DNA of 64,000 nt from assembly GCA_963575745.1 (NCBI GenBank), contig CAUYUJ010010435.1, positions 273,277 through 337,276 on the forward strand, read 5' to 3'. Positions 20,762-30,286 of this stretch are shown here, in pieces. The first letter of the stretch is position 1, and every line of letters begins with the position of its first letter. The position numbers were made by a program, and so were the translations under genes. This stretch comes from Prorocentrum cordatum (taxonomy: Eukaryota; Sar; Dinophyceae; Prorocentrales; Prorocentraceae). The notes under the pieces are model-generated. The model searched no databases. It saw only the letters and a list, made by a program, of their open reading frames with translations, and was not told the DNA's origin.

Positions 20762-20895
20762 ACCCTGCCCGTGGCCAGGATGCGGGCCAGGCCGCCACCC
20801 TCTCCACCCTGAAGCACGGCTGCACGCGGGTGCTCTGCGCCTCGGCGGCGGGCTCGCCGCACCTGGTGCAGACGGGAGCCCCCGCCGCCCTTTAG
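20762..20895 (+). pseudogene. Duplicated exon-like segment, second and longer copy
   Basis: It is preceded by CTC-rich sequence and the acceptor-like CCGTGGCCAG. The frame reads DAGQAATLSTLKHGCTRVLC and continues to PHLVQTGAPAAL before a TAG stop. Composition is protein-like and the first half duplicates 20379-20452. It could be an exon of a helical-repeat protein, but I cannot name the family. No partner exons were found nearby. Confidence 0.35.
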
Positions 20896-20920
20896 TTGTC
20901 GTCGGGGGGGGAGGAACAGA

Positions 20921-21125
20921 AGGAGGAGGAAGAGGACGAGGAGGACGAGGACCAGGACCAGGACCAGGACCAGGACCAGGACCAGGACCAGGACCAGGAC
21001 CAGGAGGAGGAGGAGGAGGGGGAGGACGGGGAGGACGGGGAGGACGGGGAGGGGGAGGAGGAGGAGGAGGAGGAGGAGGAGGAGGAGGAGGAGGAGGAGG
21101 AGGAGGAGGAGAGGAGGAGGGGGCG
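20921..21125. repeat. (GAG)n array with a (GGACCA)n core
   Basis: 20948-21003 is a clean hexamer run of GGACCA. GAG and GGACGG units follow to 21125. Low complexity. Confidence 0.95.
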
Positions 21126-21905
21126 GCGGAGGAGGGGGACGGGCGGAGAAGGCGGCGAGGAAGGAAGGGAGGAAGGCACCGGCAGGAGGCCAGAATCCGG
21201 TGACGGAGCGGTCGCGCCGTCGCCGCCTCTCTGGGCGCGGCGAGTCCCCCGCGGACCCGCCCTCGGGGGGAGGGCAGACGACGGCGAGGAGGGACGCAGG
21301 CCCCCATCGCGTCCCCAAGGCACCGGACGGGAGGTGCTCGGCAGCTCTCGGTACCTTGTGGTCCTCGCGGGGCCCTCGAGTCAAGCCGAGCCAGGCGCCA
21401 CGCCACGGCGCATCGGGAGAGCATCGGCACGAGCACGATCGGTGTTCGAATCCCAGAAGAAAGGAACAGGTTGGCTCGAGCCGTGTAGTAAGGATGGGGA
21501 GCCTTCCCAAGGGTACCCTGGCACCCTTGCCTCCTCGGTCCATCCTTCGCCGCTTTCGCTGGCCGCGCCCCCCGCTCGCAGAGCTTCGAGATGGGCGTCC
21601 AGGGCCCTTGCATCCGCATCGCGCACCCTTGCTATGCTGGTTGACTGCAGGCGTCTTGGGCCAACCGCTCCAGGCCTCGGGGCCGTCTGGCATCGTCCTC
21701 GAGGCCACGACGGGGCAGACGTCTTTGGGCGTCTTTTGGCCAAACGCTGGTTGACTGCAGGCGTCTTTGGGCCAACCGCTCCAGGATCCGGGGCCGTCTG
21801 GGACCGTCCTCGAGGCCACGACGGGGCAGAGGTTGGAAGCTCCGGAGTCTCCGTGGGCGCGCCGTAGGGCCCGGACCCCCCCGCCCCCAGCCCCTCCCCC
21901 CCCGT
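21126..21905. other. Unassigned stretch
   Basis: GC-rich. Two copies of a segment with TGGTTGACTGCAGGCGTCTT lie at 21638-21700 and 21747-21810, each followed by GGGCCAACCGCTCCAGG and GGGGCCGTCTGG. This is a tandem duplication of about 109 bp. No gene was recognised. Confidence 0.5.
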
Positions 21906-21942
21906 AAAGTCGATGTTGGGCCCCTGGGGGGGGGGGGGAGGG

Positions 21943-22152
21943 TTAAGTCGGGCCTGTCCCCCTACAGGGAGACTTGCGACGAAAAATCAAAAATACTCCA
22001 AAAATAATCAAAAGATAATCCAAAAATAGTGTGGGGATTATGTTTTGAATATTTTTGTTGCCTTTTTGGAGGGTATTTGAGGGGTATTTTTGAGTATTTG
22101 AGGGTTTTTATTTTGTATCGAAAATCCCGCTGTAGTGGGACACGCCCGACAA
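21943..22152. mobile_element. MITE-like family G, copy 2, between 23-bp direct repeats
   Basis: The left end TTAAGTCGGGCCTGTCCCCC and the right end CTGTAGTGGGACACGCCCGA are inverted. The interior is AT-rich with ATTTGAGGGGTATTT units. A 23-bp direct repeat starting AAAGTCGATGTTGGGCCCCT occurs at 21906-21928 and 22159-22181 on either side. Confidence 0.8.
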
Positions 22153-22579
22153 AACCTGAAAGTCGATGTTGGGCCCCTGGGAGGGGGCGAAGGGGGGGTG
22201 AACAGCCAGTCGTCTCGCACGCCTTCTCACCCCCCGGCAGGCGGGGTGTGGCGGGTCATGGTCACAGGATGCGCTCGGTGGCGGGGTCGCTTTCTGGCCG
22301 CACCGCCCGGTTTGTGCCACACCTTCTGTGTGTGCGTGCGCCAGCAAGGAGGGCGCGTAGCACCAGCATGTCCTTCCTGCATCCTGCTTGCCTTACGTTC
22401 TTCTTCGTCCGTCGGCTCGCGCGGGCCCGCCACAGTCCTCGACGACGGGCGCTCGTTCCTCACCCTCGAGCCGCCCTGCATGACATCCCCGCGCCTGCAG
22501 GCCTTCCCCGCGGCCGCTCGTCGTCGTGGCCGCCGCCGCCATCGTCGTCGCTCTCCCGTTGTTGGAGGCCTAGAAATGG

Positions 22580-22614
22580 CCACCAACACCAACACATTTC
22601 GGTGTTGGTGGCAA
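22580..22614. repeat. Short perfect-arm hairpin
   Basis: CACCAACACCAACAC and GTGTTGGTG pair around ATTTCG. Further inverted copies follow at about 22690-22715 (ATTGGTGTTGGTG). Part of a larger fold-back of 22575-22715. Confidence 0.6.
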
Positions 22615-22843
22615 TATTTCGGCCACCTTGGAAGCCAGAATATTACCACCATCGCCGAGATCGGGATCTTCCTCCCTCGGTGGATGCACACCGCCGATAT
22701 TGGTGTTGGTGTCAATCTCCAGGCCTGCGACGTTGCCATGGAGCACGCGGGCCCTGACGGAAACGGTCCCCGAGGCAATGATGTCGCGCCCTTGCCCGGG
22801 CGCCTCGAGGCCCTCCCCAGGCTTTCAGGGCCGTCCAACGGAG

Positions 22844-22974
22844 CGGTTCGGGATGGCGAGGTGGCCCCTGGGGGACATCCAGTGCCCGCTTCCCTCAGGA
22901 GCCGTTTCCTTCTCGCCAATCTTCTTCACCGTGATCTCCTCCTTTTCGTCCACCTTGTCATCCTCGTCCTCGCA
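22844..22974 (-). CDS. Possible orphan exon, acidic/lysine-rich
   Basis: On the minus strand, a plausible acceptor CCCCTGCGAG precedes an open stretch reading DEDDKVDEKEEITVKKIGEK and then ETAPEGSGHWMSPRGHLAIP. It ends before a possible GT donor. The composition differs from the surrounding low-complexity frames. No family is recognised and no adjoining exons were identified, so this stays tentative. Confidence 0.3.
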
Positions 22975-23295
22975 GGGGCGGAGGGAGAAGGGCGGACGGG
23001 GAGTGGAGTGCCGCACAGGTGGAGGGGGGAGGGGGACGAGGAACAAAAAGGAGCAACGAGGATGGCGGAGGGGGGAGGGGGAGGAGGGGGGAGAGAGAGG
23101 AGGGGGTTGTCGTTGTTCTCGCACGGAGGACTGGGCAGGATTGAGGACCCTGGAGGGGTGGAGGAGGCGGGAGGAGGAGTCGAGAGCACGGGCGACCGTG
23201 CAAGCAGCCTTGCCGCGGCGCTCTCTCGTTTGCTCAGCGCTCCGATGCCCTTGGCCTCCTCCCCCTCGCTGCCCCCAAAAAGCGGCATGAACATA

Positions 23296-23475
23296 CTCCA
23301 GATTTCGTAATAAAGGGAGGGGGGTCTCATTTCGGGGGGTGTCTCTTCCAGGCTATCTTGGAGGGCCTGGGGGGTCTGGGGACGATGTTTTGGAGGGCTC
23401 TCCCACGGGGGGGGGGTCTGAAATGGCTTGTCTTGGAGGGTCCAGACCCCCCCCCTTTTATTACGAAATCTGGAG
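23296..23475. mobile_element. MITE-like family F, copy 2, flanked by TA
   Basis: 180 bp from CTCCAGATTTCGTAATAAAG to the mirrored CTTTTATTACGAAATCTGGA plus G. It is immediately flanked by TA on both sides, as expected for a Tc1/mariner-type target. Close match to 4164-4341 along its whole length. Confidence 0.88.
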
Positions 23476-23853
23476 TACGGTTGTCGAGGGCTTCGGCGGA
23501 TTTCTTGGACTTTGGGCGGCCCACCGCCGAGGCATGGGCGCGCTCCGCGCGCGAGGGAGGGCGGCCCACCGCCGATCGAAGCAACCCCCCCGCGGTCCTT
23601 CGGAGGCGCATGCCCATGCCGCCTCTCTCCCTCGGACGTCCGCAGCCGCGGCGCCGCGCTCGCACGCGGAGGTCGGCCCGGAGGCCCGGGAGGGGAGGGG
23701 AGGCGACAGATCTCGTCAGACGGGGCCAGGACGGGGAGGAATCAGCTGCAGAGCGTTCTGGAAGGCCCCCAGAGCGCTCCGCAACGCTCTGGGAAGGCCG
23801 CGGCGCCCGATACGCCCTCCTGAGCCGCCGGACCTCAGAGATTCTCGACTTGT
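23476..23853. other. Unassigned GC-rich stretch
   Basis: It contains a direct repeat, GGGCGGCCCACCGCCGA, at about 23515 and 23560. No gene was recognised. Confidence 0.4.
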
Positions 23854-23960
23854 CTTAAGTCGGGCCTGTTCCTCTACAGGGGGAGTACTCAAAAAATAGT
23901 AAACACAAAAAATAGTATGGGGACGATGTTTCTATTATTAACCCCAGGAAGCACTTAAGA
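23854..23960. mobile_element. MITE-like family G, copy 3 (left half)
   Basis: CTTAAGTCGGGCCTGTTCCT is followed by CTACAGGGGG and the GGGGACGATGTTT motif. The right terminal repeat is missing. Confidence 0.6.
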
Positions 23961-24063
23961 ACCCCCCCCACACCCCTCATCCGGCGAAAGTGTAACGCAT
24001 CCGGCACCCTGGAAGCGTTACCTCGGCACCGGAGGAGCCCGCAGAGAGCACTCGGGGCCAAGC

Positions 24064-24240
24064 TGAGCCTTGCTGAGCCCTGCTAGCTCCCGCTAAGCCC
24101 TGCTAAGCAATGCTAAACCTGGGTCGCCCCCTGCTGAGCCCTGCTAAGCCCATGCCAAGCCTTGCTAGCCCTGCTGAGCGCTGCTGAGCGCTGCTAAGCC
24201 CTGCTTTCCCCTGCTGAGCCTTGCTAAGCCCTGTTCGACG
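24064..24240. repeat. Decamer repeat (CTGCTAAGCC)n, array 1
   Basis: Irregular units of CCCTGCTAAG and variants (GCTGAGCGCT, CCTTGCTAAG). The same repeat forms longer arrays at 31932-32455 and 52286-52880. Confidence 0.9.
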
Positions 24241-24359
24241 CTCCACTGAATGTATGTTTTGATGTGTGCGAGGTGCTAAAGGTATCGCTCTGCGCAAACA
24301 GTCCCCTGGAAATATTAAATCCTGGTGCGGTGCTAACGATAACCTGGGAAGGTTCTTAA

Positions 24360-25510
24360 AGTAAAGGTTTCCTCGGGTTATTTCCCAACCATCATGTGGT
24401 TGGGTCCTCGTTTTGAAGAGAGAGCGCCCCGGGTCCCTCCCTCCCTCCCTCCCTCCCTCCCGCCTCCTCCTCCTCCTCCTCCTCCTCCTCGCTCCTCCCC
24501 CTCCCTTCTACCAGGCCTTGCCCCTGCCTTCATAATGTTTTTGTTTCAACACACCCCTCGCACGTTGCGTGGCCGTATAGGGATCTCCACCTCAGGCCCC
24601 AGTGGCGCAGCTCGCGTGGCGCCGCCGCCCCATTTTGGCACACCCCTCACACGTTTCGTGGCCCCATAGGGGGTTCCACCTAAGGTCCCAGTGGCGCAGC
24701 TCGTATGGCGCCGCCGCCCCATTTTGGCACACCCCTCACAGGTTTTGTGGCCCATGGGGAGCTCCTCGTAAGGTCCCGGTGGCGCGGCTCGCGTGGCGCC
24801 GCCGCCCCATTTTGGCACCCCCACGCTTCGTGGCCCAATAGGGAGTTCCATCGAAGGTCCCACTGGCGCAGCTCGTATGGCGCCCGCCGCCCCATTTTTG
24901 GCACAACCCTCTCACGTTGCGTGGCCTATAGGGAGCTCCTCCCAAGGTCCAGGTGGCTCGGCTCGCGTGGCGCCGCCGCCCCATTTTGGCACACGCCTTA
25001 CACGTTCCGTGGCCCCATAGGGAGCTCCACCTACGGTCCCAGTGGCGCCGCTCGCATGGCGCCGCCGCCCCATCTTGGCACACCCCTCACACGTTCCGTG
25101 GCCCCATAGGGAGCTCCACCTAAGGCCCCAGTGGCGCAGCTCGCATGGCGCCGCCGCCCCATTTTGGCACACCCCTCACACGTTTCGTGGCCCCACAGGG
25201 GGCTCCACCTAAGGTCTCAGTGGCGCAACTCGCATGGCGCTGCCGCCCCATTTTGGCACACCTCCACACGTCTCGTGGCCCCATAGCGAGCTCGACCTAA
25301 GACCCCAGCGGCGCAGCTCGTATGGCGCCGCCGCCCCATGTCCGGACACCCTTCACATTTCGTGGCCCCACAGGAAGCTCCACCTACGGCCTCACTGGCG
25401 CAGCTCGCATGGCGCCGCCGCCCGCCGCCCCATTTTGGCAACCCCCCCACACGCTTCGTGACCACAGGGAGCTCCTCCTAAGGTCCCAGTGGCGCAGTTT
25501 GCATCGAGTT
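24360..25510. repeat. Satellite block K2 (about 80-90 bp units)
   Basis: The head CCCAACCATCATGTGGTTGG and CTCGTTTTGAAGAGAGAGCG lie at 24385-24430, then a CTCC tract. About eleven units with GGGAGCTCCACCTAAGGTCC and GCGCCGCCGCCCCATTTTGG follow. Its head and half-unit are shared with 645-1760. Confidence 0.88.
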
Positions 25511-26150
25511 TTTCTTGGCAGGGCCGCCGGAGGGCTTGCGGAAGCAGTTGGAGCAGTTTGCCACGCGCACGAAACAGTGCAGGAGGGAGGCGGCGGCCCT
25601 CGCCAGGGAGCTGAGCTTCACCGAGCTTATCCGCGAGACTTGACCTGAGGAGCGGCCCGCCCGAGCCTCGCCGTCTCTCGATGGTCTGACTGTTTGGCCT
25701 CGCGCCGCGGGCGACCCGCGCGCGTCGCTGGGACCCTCTCGGGGCGACCAGCGCGCGTCGCGGGAATTCCGCGCCGCGCTCTGCCCAGAGCCTCGCTCAC
25801 CCCCGTCGTCGCTCAGCTCTGCGGCCACAGCCTCGCCCGCTATCAGCCGGCCAGCTAGCTCTCTCTGCTCCGCGCAGCGGACGACCCGCGCGCGTCGCCG
25901 GGACCCTTCCGGGGCGACCAACGCGCGTCGCGGGGGCACCGTGCGGCGCCGCGCCCGCAGACTTGGACATCTGCGCTCACGGGCAAAGAGGGAGAAAAAA
26001 CGCGGGAAGGAAGCGGGCGCGATCCGCGTGAGGAGCGTGCCGACATGGGCGTCGCAGCGTGCGGGCGCTGCTGTCGGGGTTCCAGGGGAAGCTTCCTGCG
26101 GCGGCCTCGCTCAGTGCCACGAATCCTCAGGGTCAGGCATACGTGAACCA
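25511..26150. other. GC-rich stretch with a 54-bp direct duplication
   Basis: 25707-25762 and 25881-25934 share CGACCCGCGCGCGTCGC, GGGACCC and GCGCGTCGCGGG in the same order. No gene was recognised. The frame 25500-25640 looks loosely protein-like, without a known domain. Confidence 0.45.
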
Positions 26151-26154
26151 TTCA

Positions 26155-26215
26155 CATATACACCTATATATATACACACGTACATACATACATATATATA
26201 TATATATATAGACAC
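26155..26215. repeat. TA/CA microsatellite
   Basis: ACATACATACATATATATAT-type run ending in AGACACACC. It matches the shorter run at 1885-1925. Confidence 0.85.
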
Positions 26216-26656
26216 ACCAGGCGCGGCCATGCTCGCATTCATGCCAATGTATTCACTCGCGCGCAGAGTCCGTCACGCTCAGACTCACGCTCAATTTCAC
26301 CCGCGTTCAATCTCTCGTAGTGAGACCTATCGTCTTCGTTCGTGTTGTGCACCCCGCCACGCAATCGGCGCACCCCTCATGCGGTCTTTGGCCCCACAGG
26401 GAACGCGCGAGGATATTCGCAATTGCGGCACTCACTGCATATGGTTGGCTCCTTCGCCAGGTTAATGGATTGTTTTCTTCGTGTGGGTTTAGTATGTTTG
26501 ATTTTTGCATCCAGTACGACCTGGGACTTGTCCTCACCCGATCTCGTTCTCGTCCTCGCGTCGTCTTGCCTATTTTTGGGCCCCTCGTCGCCGCGGCTGC
26601 GGTCGCCTCGGCGCCCTGGTCATATCATCGATCACGAATGAACCCCTAACCCTAAT
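26216..26656. other. Unassigned stretch with a satellite K tail
   Basis: GGTCTTTGGCCCCACAGGGA and CATATGGTTGGCTCC at 26380-26450 resemble the tail of satellite K. CCCCTAACCCTAA at 26643 is a very short telomere-like motif. No gene. Confidence 0.4.
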
Positions 26657-26815
26657 ATAAGGTCGTGCGCGTCCCTCTACAGGAGGACTATTCCAAAATA
26701 GACAACAACTAATCGGAAGACGATTGTGTTATTGTTGCTGGGCCATTTTGGGACATTGTTTGACTGTCTTTAGTTTTCGTTCAAAATCCGCTTGTATCAG
26801 GACTTGCCGACGTAA
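26657..26815. mobile_element. MITE-like family G, copy 4
   Basis: GCGTCCCTCTACAGGAGGAC near the left end and AATCCGCTTGTATCAGGACT with TTGCCGACG at the right. The terminal repeats are diverged. Confidence 0.65.
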
Positions 26816-27029
26816 TTCCAATACCGCGACGATGAACACGTGGCCTCACTGAGGTCCCCGTCTTCATCGTGTTATCAGGCTCTGGTGCATTTGCAAAAAA
26901 GAAAGACCCCCTATCCCTCAGGTGCTTGGCGTTCCCAAGTTGGGTCCCCTCCCAAAAGGGTACGGATTCTTTTTCGGCGGCGAGCGATGGGGGAAAGCGA
27001 GAAGGAAACAGTTTTTTTTTCCTCCAAAA

Positions 27030-27150
27030 GGTCCGGAAGTCCCCCGGACTTCTGAAAGTTTTCCAAGCCTCCCCCGAAAACCAAAACAAACAAGTCTCAG
27101 AGGGTTCGAGGGTTTCTGAGAAGTCCCGCCGCCTTCTGAGAAGGCCTTCT
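27030..27150. repeat. Dispersed repeat J, copy 2
   Basis: GACTTCTGAAAGTTTTCCAA, TTTCTGAGAAGTCCCGCCGC and CTGAGAAGGCC, in the order of 16865-16985. The surrounding 26816-27730 shows no gene. Confidence 0.5.
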
Positions 27151-27730
27151 CCTTGTCATCTCCACCCCGCGCTCGCCACGCCGATGTTTTGGTTAATCGT
27201 CAGAGGCGCCTTCTGCGACGCCGCGCGACCCGCTAGCCTAACTCAAGTCCCCTCCCAAAGTGTTCGGGCTCTTGAAAAGAATCCCTAAACGTTTTTGGGA
27301 GAGGGCGGAAAATAATGTGGGCTTGATAACCTTGATTCCAAATCCCTGATCAATCGTCCCCCATATCCGGTTTTTCAAGGCTTTTGTTTGTAATTGGGGG
27401 GGTCCGGTTTAATAGGGCGTTTTCTCTGGACTGGTGTTTACGGGGCCTGGTTGGTTCATTAAGGCGCCCCGTCGAAGCGGGGGGTCAGGAATATTGAAAA
27501 AGCGCGTTCTGTGGTCGCTGGGAGGGGGGGGGAACTGGACCCCCCCCCCCTGGATGGAGTGGGGGCGGGGGGTTCGAAGCCCCCCCCTTCCTTTCCTCTC
27601 CTCTCTCCTCGGGCCGGCGCCTGCGTCGGCGGCGGCTGGCGGCGGCGGCGGGGACGACGATTTCCTTTTCTGGGCCGGTGCCAGCGCCTGCGGCGGCGGG
27701 CGGCGGCGGCGGGGAGCGTCGACGAGGACG

Positions 27731-28430
27731 ACTGTGGTGGTGGTGGTGGTGGTGGTGGTGGTGGTGGTGGTGGTGGTGGTGGGTTGTGGTGGTGGTGGTG
27801 GTGGCGGTGGTGGTGGTTGTGGTGATGGTGGCGTGGTGGTATGTTGTAGCGGTGGTAGTGGTGGTGGGTGGTGGGTGGTGGTGGTGGTGGTGCTGGCGGT
27901 GGTGGTTATGGTGGTGGTGGTGGTTTGGTGGTGAAGTGGTGGTGGTTTGTTGTGGTGGTGGTGGTGGTTGTGGTGGTGGTGGTTGTGGTGGTGGTGATGG
28001 GTTGTGGTGGTGGTTGTGGTGTGGTGGTGGTGTGGTGGTGGTGTGGTGGTGGTGGTGGTGAGTTGTGGTGGCGGCGGCGGTTTGTGGAGGTGGTGCTGGC
28101 GGTGGTGGTTGTTTGGTTGTGGTGGTGGTGGTGTGGTGGTGGTTTGTGGTGGTGGTTGTGGTGGGTCGTGCTGCTGGTAGTGGTGGTGGTGGTTGTGGCG
28201 GTGGTGGTGGTGGTGTGGTAGATTGTGGTGGTGGCGGTGGTGGTGGTAGTGATGTTGGGTCTTTAGGGTGGTAGTGGAGGTGGTGGTGAGTTGTGATAGT
28301 AATGTTTGTGGTGGCGGTAATGGCTGTGGTGGTGGTGGTGGTTGTGTGCTTGGTTGTTGGTGGCTGTGGTGGGTTGAGGTGGTGGTGGTGGTGGTAGTGG
28401 TGGCGGTGGTGGTGGTAGTGGTGGCAATCG
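27731..28430. repeat. (GTG)n array, about 0.7 kb
   Basis: Almost pure GTGGTG with TTG, GCG and ATG variants, giving extreme G/C strand asymmetry. The long polyhistidine/proline/threonine and polyvaline frames across it are artefacts. Confidence 0.95.
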
Positions 28431-29700
28431 TCGCTGCGACCCCGCCGTCGCAGGCGCCAGCGTCGGCGTTGCTGCAGCCGCCAGCGCCGGCGCCTGCGCT
28501 AGGGGGAGCGAGGTTGAACCCGCCCCCCTTGGGCTGCCTCTGGTCATCGTCGCTGCGTCCCCACCGTCGGCGCTGCTGGCGGCCGCCAGCGCCGGCGCCC
28601 GCCAGCGCCAGCGCCGAAAGGGGGGGGGTAGAACCCCCCCCCCGAGGGGGGGGGGAGGGAGGGGTGTCGGGAGGGGTGTCGGGAGGGGGGGGGGGGGAGG
28701 GGGTTCCTTTGGTTTTGATCGACGGCGCCGAGAGTCGGGGGGGGGGGCCCACCCCCCGGTTCGAAACGCGCCGGGAATCTTTTTTATTTGTGTGTATTTA
28801 TTTGTGTGTCCCAGGGCCCCTTTCAGTGAAACGCGCTCTCCCGGAATATTGGTCTCATTTGGAGGGGGGTCCGGTTCTAGGGGGGCCGATTAATATGGAG
28901 TTGGAGTAGCCCTCTTGATTAACCACAGAATTTTGGGTTGATCATCCGCGGCGCCTCGCGCGGCCCGCTCGCGCCCGCGCCCGCGCCGCCGACCCGCGGC
29001 TCGCGCCTTGCGAGCCGCCCCGCAGCCCTGGCCGCCGGTGTGCCCGCGCGGAGCCCGCACGCTTGCCCGCAGGGGCGGGGGCCCCGCGGGCGAGCAGAGG
29101 GCTCCACCCTCGGGCGCTGGTCGGAGGAGGAAAACATGGAGTAGCGGTACCAGTCCGGGGAGAAGCGGAGGGTTCCACCCTCATGGTTGTCGTTTTTTTT
29201 ACTTGTTGTTCCCCAAGCCGCGTTTTTGAACTCATCGGCGAAAGTTTCCCGCCGATTTTGGTGGCCGGCTGGGTTGCCAAGTTCCGGGTTCCGGGTTCCC
29301 GGGTTTTTGGTTGTTGGCTCTGGTCCGATTTCGGAGGGTTCTGGGCTCCCGCGGGTTCTTGGTTATTGGCTCCGGGCCGGTTTCGGTGGGTTCCGGGCTC
29401 CCGGGTTCCCAGTCGATCTCTTCATCGATCAAACCATCCATTGATTGGGTTTTTTTCTCTGGTGTAATTTGCCGATCGGCGCGGGCCTTCGCACCCCCCT
29501 CCCCTCCCCTTTCCATGGAGTAGATCTTGGCTGTGTTGGGCGTCTGTTTCGAGCAGGTGGAGTCTCCCCCAGACGACGCACGGTTCCAAACAGCCGCAGT
29601 AAGCAGAGGTCCGGAGCCAGACCCCCTCCTCACTCCCCTTTCCGCCTAATGCCGAAACGCCGAAGAAGAAAACGCCCACCACCTTCGAGCGTTGCTAGGA
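28431..29700. other. GC-rich stretch, no gene recognised
   Basis: 28590-28760 holds long G runs. 28772-28835 contains TTTATTTGTGTGTCCCAGGG, also found twice near 59.6-60.0 kb (repeat R). 29278-29420 has repeated GGTTCCGGGTTCCCGGGTTT and GGTTCTTGGTTATTGGCTCC units. Confidence 0.45.
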
Positions 29701-29864
29701 CTTTGAGGCGGGCATGTCCCTCCACAGGAGGACTTGTCAAGGATCATAAACAATTTGTCTGGTGACGATTTGTGCACATGCTCTTTGGACTATGTTTGAT
29801 GCTTCTTGCCTTCTTGAAAGTTTATTCCAAACTCCACCTCTAGGAGGACATGCCCGACTCAAAG
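29701..29864. mobile_element. MITE-like family G, copy 5 (best terminal repeats)
   Basis: 164 bp. CTTTGAGGCGGGCATGTCC at the left is mirrored by GGACATGCCCGACTCAAAG at the right (18 of 19 pair). No coding capacity. No target duplication could be recognised. Confidence 0.88.
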
Positions 29865-29874
29865 CCAGAAGTGC

Positions 29875-30065
29875 CCCTGGCCTTCGAGCTTTCTGGGAGT
29901 CTCTTGGGGGCACTTGGGGCCTCGTGGGAGCTTCTCGGCGCCGAGGGCTCGAGATGTTCGTCCGGGCTCGCGTGCGAGCACCCTCCTGGAGCCGTTCAGG
30001 GGGCCTCTTGGGCCGGCTGGGAGGCCTCTAGGGCCGTCTTTGTGGGTCGTTTCGGGGCCGTTTGG
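29875..30065. repeat. Dispersed repeat P
   Basis: GGAGTCTCTTGGGGGCACTT, GGGCCTCTTGGGCCGG and related units, ending about 70 bp before the spliced-leader relic. Confidence 0.6.
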
Positions 30066-30136
30066 GAAACCTCTGTCGGGCCTCGAACGTATCCCTATCC
30101 CTAAGATTGACACACCCAAAGGCGATGACAATCTTT

Positions 30137-30154
30137 CCGTCCATTTGGCTCAAG
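30137..30154 (+). other. Relict spliced-leader sequence upstream of the CCCH gene
   Basis: CCGTCCATTTGGCTCAAG equals the conserved dinoflagellate 22-nt trans-spliced leader apart from a missing AG and one missing T. It lies 132 nt before the ATG at 30287. Leader relics in genomic DNA are known marks of reverse-transcribed, reintegrated mRNAs in dinoflagellates. Confidence 0.75.
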
Positions 30155-30286
30155 GGCCGTTCCAGCTCCAGAGCCCATGCGGATTCAGGGTCCCTTCTCT
30201 GGGCACGCGGGGCCTCTTCCCCGAGCACCGCCCGGGACGGCATGCCGGGCTCGTAGGCCCGCGCCTCGCCGTGCGGCAGAGGTAGC

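Noticed and set aside
21440-21475. GGTGTTCGAATCCCAG resembling a tRNA T-loop / B box
   Set aside because: No matching acceptor stem, D arm or anticodon arm could be found upstream. GTTCGA words are common in this GC-rich DNA.
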